A stretch of 7,412 bases of DNA from JANPCX01 sp046094425 (GTDB lineage: Bacteria > Pseudomonadota > Gammaproteobacteria > Burkholderiales > Burkholderiaceae_C). Under the pieces are notes generated by a model that saw only the letters and a program-made list of their open reading frames with translations, made no database searches and was not told the origin of the DNA. Numbering within the stretch: position 1 is the stretch's first letter; every line of letters begins with the position of its first letter. The stretch covers positions 1 to 7,412 of the forward strand of contig JBJTHI010000120.1 in assembly GCA_046094425.1 (NCBI GenBank). The letters run 5' to 3'. Below are positions 5,295-7,412 of the stretch, piece by piece. Made by a program: the position numbers and the translations under genes.

Positions 5295-6401
5295 ATGAGC
5301 AGTGCTTTCCAAGACTTGCAAGGCCCAGTTCGACTCGCCGTGGATTGCATGGGCGGTGACCACGGGCCTTCGGTGACCTTGCCAGCCTGCAAGGCCTTTT
5401 TGGCGCGGCACCCGCTAGCGGAGTTGATACTCGTTGGTCGGCCGCAGGCTTTGGTCGCTGCCGCCCAGTGGCCGCGTTGCAGGGTTCAAGCCGCCACGGA
5501 AGTGGTTGAGATGGACGACGCGGTGGAGCTGGCGCTGCGGCGCAAAAAAGACTCCTCCATGCGCGTGGCGATTTCGCTGGTCAAAGCGAACGAACACGGT
5601 GCGTCTAATGCCCACGCCTGCGTTTCGGCGGGCAACACCGGCGCGTTGATGGCTTTGTCGCGTTATTTGCTCAAGACGGTAGAGGGCATAGACCGCCCGG
5701 CCATCGCCTCCGTCATGCCCAATGAAAAAGACGGTTACACCACCATTTTGGATTTGGGTGCGAATGTGGATTGCAGTGCAGAACACCTGCTGCAGTTCGC
5801 GGTGATGGGCAGCGCTTTGGTGTCTGCAGTGCAGGGCAAAGAAAGTCCCACGGTGGGTTTGCTCAACATTGGTGAAGAAGCTATCAAGGGCAGCGACACC
5901 ATCAAACAAGCGGGCGAGCTCTTGCGCCAGGCCAGCAGCCAAGGCGTGCTCAATTTCCATGGCAATGTGGAAGGCAACGATATTTTCAAAGGCACCACCG
6001 ACATCGTGGTGTGCGACGGTTTTGTGGGCAATGTGGCGCTGAAAACCGCAGAAGGTTTGGCCTTGATGCTTACCCGCTTCATCAAACAAGAATTCACCCG
6101 CAACGTGTTCACCAAGCTGGCCGCCGTGGTGGCGCTACCGGTGCTCAAACACTTTAAGGCCAGGGTGGACCACAGACGCTACAACGGTGCCGCTTTGCTG
6201 GGTCTGCGTGGTTTGGTGTTCAAGAGCCACGGCTCGGCGGACGCGTTCGCGTTTGAACAAGCCCTGGCTCGTGCCCACGATGCGGCCAAACACCGGTTGC
6301 TGGACCGGGTGCACGACCAAATCGCTCGGGCTTTGCTGCTTCATGTGGCACCACCTGCTGACAGGTTGGCTAGTCCTCAAGAGCCCGATCTCGCAGCGTG
6401 A
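5295..6401 (+). CDS. plsX: Phosphate acyltransferase PlsX
   Basis: PlsX converts acyl-ACP and phosphate into acyl-phosphate, the acyl donor for PlsY in phosphatidic acid synthesis. It acts as a peripheral protein at the inner membrane. The 368-residue product shows the family signatures in order: AVDCMGGDHGP (15-25), CVSAGNTGALMA (109-120), LDLGANVDC (152-160), VGLLNIGEEAIKGSD (187-201), FHGNVEGNDIF (221-231) and VVCDGFVGNVALKT (238-251). The stretch KANEHGASNAHA (97-108) before CVSAGNTGA seems a few residues longer than in the relatives I recall. The C-terminal tail after about residue 350 is loosely conserved. The ATG at 5295 has no good Shine-Dalgarno, but nothing better lies upstream. Cotranscription with rpmF and fabH is likely. 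Confidence 0.97.
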   Translation: MSSAFQDLQGPVRLAVDCMGGDHGPSVTLPACKAFLARHPLAELILVGRPQALVAAAQWPRCRVQAATEVVEMDDAVELALRRKKDSSMRVAISLVKANEHGASNAHACVSAGNTGALMALSRYLLKTVEGIDRPAIASVMPNEKDGYTTILDLGANVDCSAEHLLQFAVMGSALVSAVQGKESPTVGLLNIGEEAIKGSDTIKQAGELLRQASSQGVLNFHGNVEGNDIFKGTTDIVVCDGFVGNVALKTAEGLALMLTRFIKQEFTRNVFTKLAAVVALPVLKHFKARVDHRRYNGAALLGLRGLVFKSHGSADAFAFEQALARAHDAAKHRLLDRVHDQIARALLLHVAPPADRLASPQEPDLAA

Positions 6402-6418
6402 TTTAGGATGCCGACATC

Positions 6419-7399
6419 ATGAGTCCACGTTACGCGCGCATCATCGGAACTGGCAGCTATTTGCCCGAGCAGCGTTTGAGCAATGCCGACTTGGCGGCTC
6501 AATTGGCTCAAGCAGGCCTGGAAACTTCTGACGAGTGGATCGTCGAGCGCACCGGCATTCGTTTTCGCCACTTCGCGGCGCGAGATCAAGTGTGCAGCGA
6601 CTTGGCGCTGGCGGCCTCGCAACAAGCAATCGCCGCAGCGGGCTGTGCGGCGTCTGAAATCGACCTCATCATCGTCGCCACCTCAACACCCGACATGGTC
6701 TTTCCTTCGACTGCGTGTTTCCTTCAGCAGAAGCTGGGTGTTCACGGGGCGGCGGCCTTTGATGTGCAGGCGGTGTGCTCCGGCTTTGTTTACGCCCTGA
6801 CCGTGGCCGACTCGATGATACGCACCGGCGTGGCCAACAAGGCCTTGGTTGTGGGTGCAGAAGTGTTCTCCAGAATTTTGAACTTCCAAGACCGCACCAC
6901 CTGCGTCTTGTTTGGTGATGGCGCGGGTGCGGTGGTGCTGGCTGCGAGTAACGAGCCTGGCATCTTGGCGTGCGAGTTGCATGCCGACGGCAAACACAGC
7001 GGTGTTCTTTGCACCCCAGGTACGGTGGATGGCGGGCAAATTCGTGGCGAGCCCTTGCTCTACATGGAAGGGCAAGCTGTCTTCAAGCTCGCCGTGAGCG
7101 TGCTGGAAGAAGTGGCGCGTTCTGTGCTCGTCAAAGCCAATCGCCAGGCGCAGGACATTGACTGGCTGATTCCGCACCAAGCCAACATCCGCATCATGCA
7201 AAGCACGGCCAAGAAATTGCACTTGCCGATGGATAAAGTGGTGGTCACCGTGGATCAACACGGCAACACCTCGGCCGCGTCCATTCCCTTGGCTTTGGAC
7301 AGCGCCGTGCGTGCGGGTCACGTGAAACCCGGTGACACCGTCATGCTGGAAGGCGTGGGCGGTGGCTTCACCTGGGGCGCAGTGCTGCTTGATTTTTAA
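6419..7399 (+). CDS. fabH: Beta-ketoacyl-ACP synthase III (FabH)
   Basis: FabH starts fatty-acid synthesis in the cytoplasm by condensing acetyl-CoA with malonyl-ACP. The 326-residue product is complete and of normal length. The catalytic triad is visible: Cys120 in AVCSGF, His253 in PHQANIRI (252-259) and Asn283 in HGNTSAAS (281-288). The N-terminal GTGSYLPE (10-17), TSDEWIVERTGIRFR (36-50) and the C-terminal EGVGGGFTWG (311-320) are also typical. The sequence gives no reason to expect a branched-chain or specialised starter preference. AGGA (6405-6408) lies 10 bases before the ATG. The gap to plsX is only 17 bases, so the two are almost certainly in one operon. fabD and fabG would be expected just beyond the window. 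Confidence 0.98.
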   Translation: MSPRYARIIGTGSYLPEQRLSNADLAAQLAQAGLETSDEWIVERTGIRFRHFAARDQVCSDLALAASQQAIAAAGCAASEIDLIIVATSTPDMVFPSTACFLQQKLGVHGAAAFDVQAVCSGFVYALTVADSMIRTGVANKALVVGAEVFSRILNFQDRTTCVLFGDGAGAVVLAASNEPGILACELHADGKHSGVLCTPGTVDGGQIRGEPLLYMEGQAVFKLAVSVLEEVARSVLVKANRQAQDIDWLIPHQANIRIMQSTAKKLHLPMDKVVVTVDQHGNTSAASIPLALDSAVRAGHVKPGDTVMLEGVGGGFTWGAVLLDF

Positions 7400-7412
7400 G
7401 TGCGTTTTAAGC

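Noticed and set aside
6683..7321. 212-codon minus-strand open frame opposite fabH, and a 224-codon one opposite plsX (5415-6089).
   Set aside because: Both lie wholly opposite genes with complete catalytic motifs and show His/Gln/Arg-rich shadow composition.
1..7412. Defence system, prophage, CRISPR array or biosynthetic cluster.
   Set aside because: Every sizeable coding region belongs to a known core family, and there are no spaced repeats or mobile-element genes.

Overview
The window looks like ordinary core chromosome from a betaproteobacterium, most likely order Burkholderiales and probably Comamonadaceae-like. This rests on fairly GC-rich DNA, the gene content and the protein sequence style; no taxonomic search was possible. 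I see no transposase, phage gene, CRISPR array, rRNA or tRNA, and I found no new multi-gene system. The parts worth a second look are in the non-coding DNA and in the gene order.

Block 1 (2-2634, + strand) is hisS-yfgM-bamB. It holds the C-terminal half of histidyl-tRNA synthetase, a membrane-anchored TPR protein of the YfgM family, and the outer-membrane assembly lipoprotein BamB. yfgM and bamB overlap by ATGA. In many proteobacteria this block continues into der, but here bamB faces a convergent gene after 64 bases.

Block 2 (2699-4073, - strand) is maf/yceF followed by an RsmI-like methyltransferase of the tetrapyrrole methylase superfamily. The two overlap by 8 bases and are probably translated from one message. 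A divergent intergenic region of 230 bases (4074-4303) follows and carries a strong imperfect inverted repeat, with 32-base arms matching at 28 of 32 positions around a 110-base centre.

Block 3 (4304-7399, + strand) is yceD-rpmF-plsX-fabH, the conserved cluster linking ribosomal protein L32 with phospholipid and fatty-acid synthesis. The usual continuation, fabD-fabG-acpP, would lie just beyond the right edge. The 177 bases before rpmF contain a good extended -10 promoter and a structured leader with three hairpins. Two of these share an identical 3' arm and could swap partners, and the last ends a few bases before the rpmF ribosome binding site. This leader is the best candidate here for an undescribed regulatory element.
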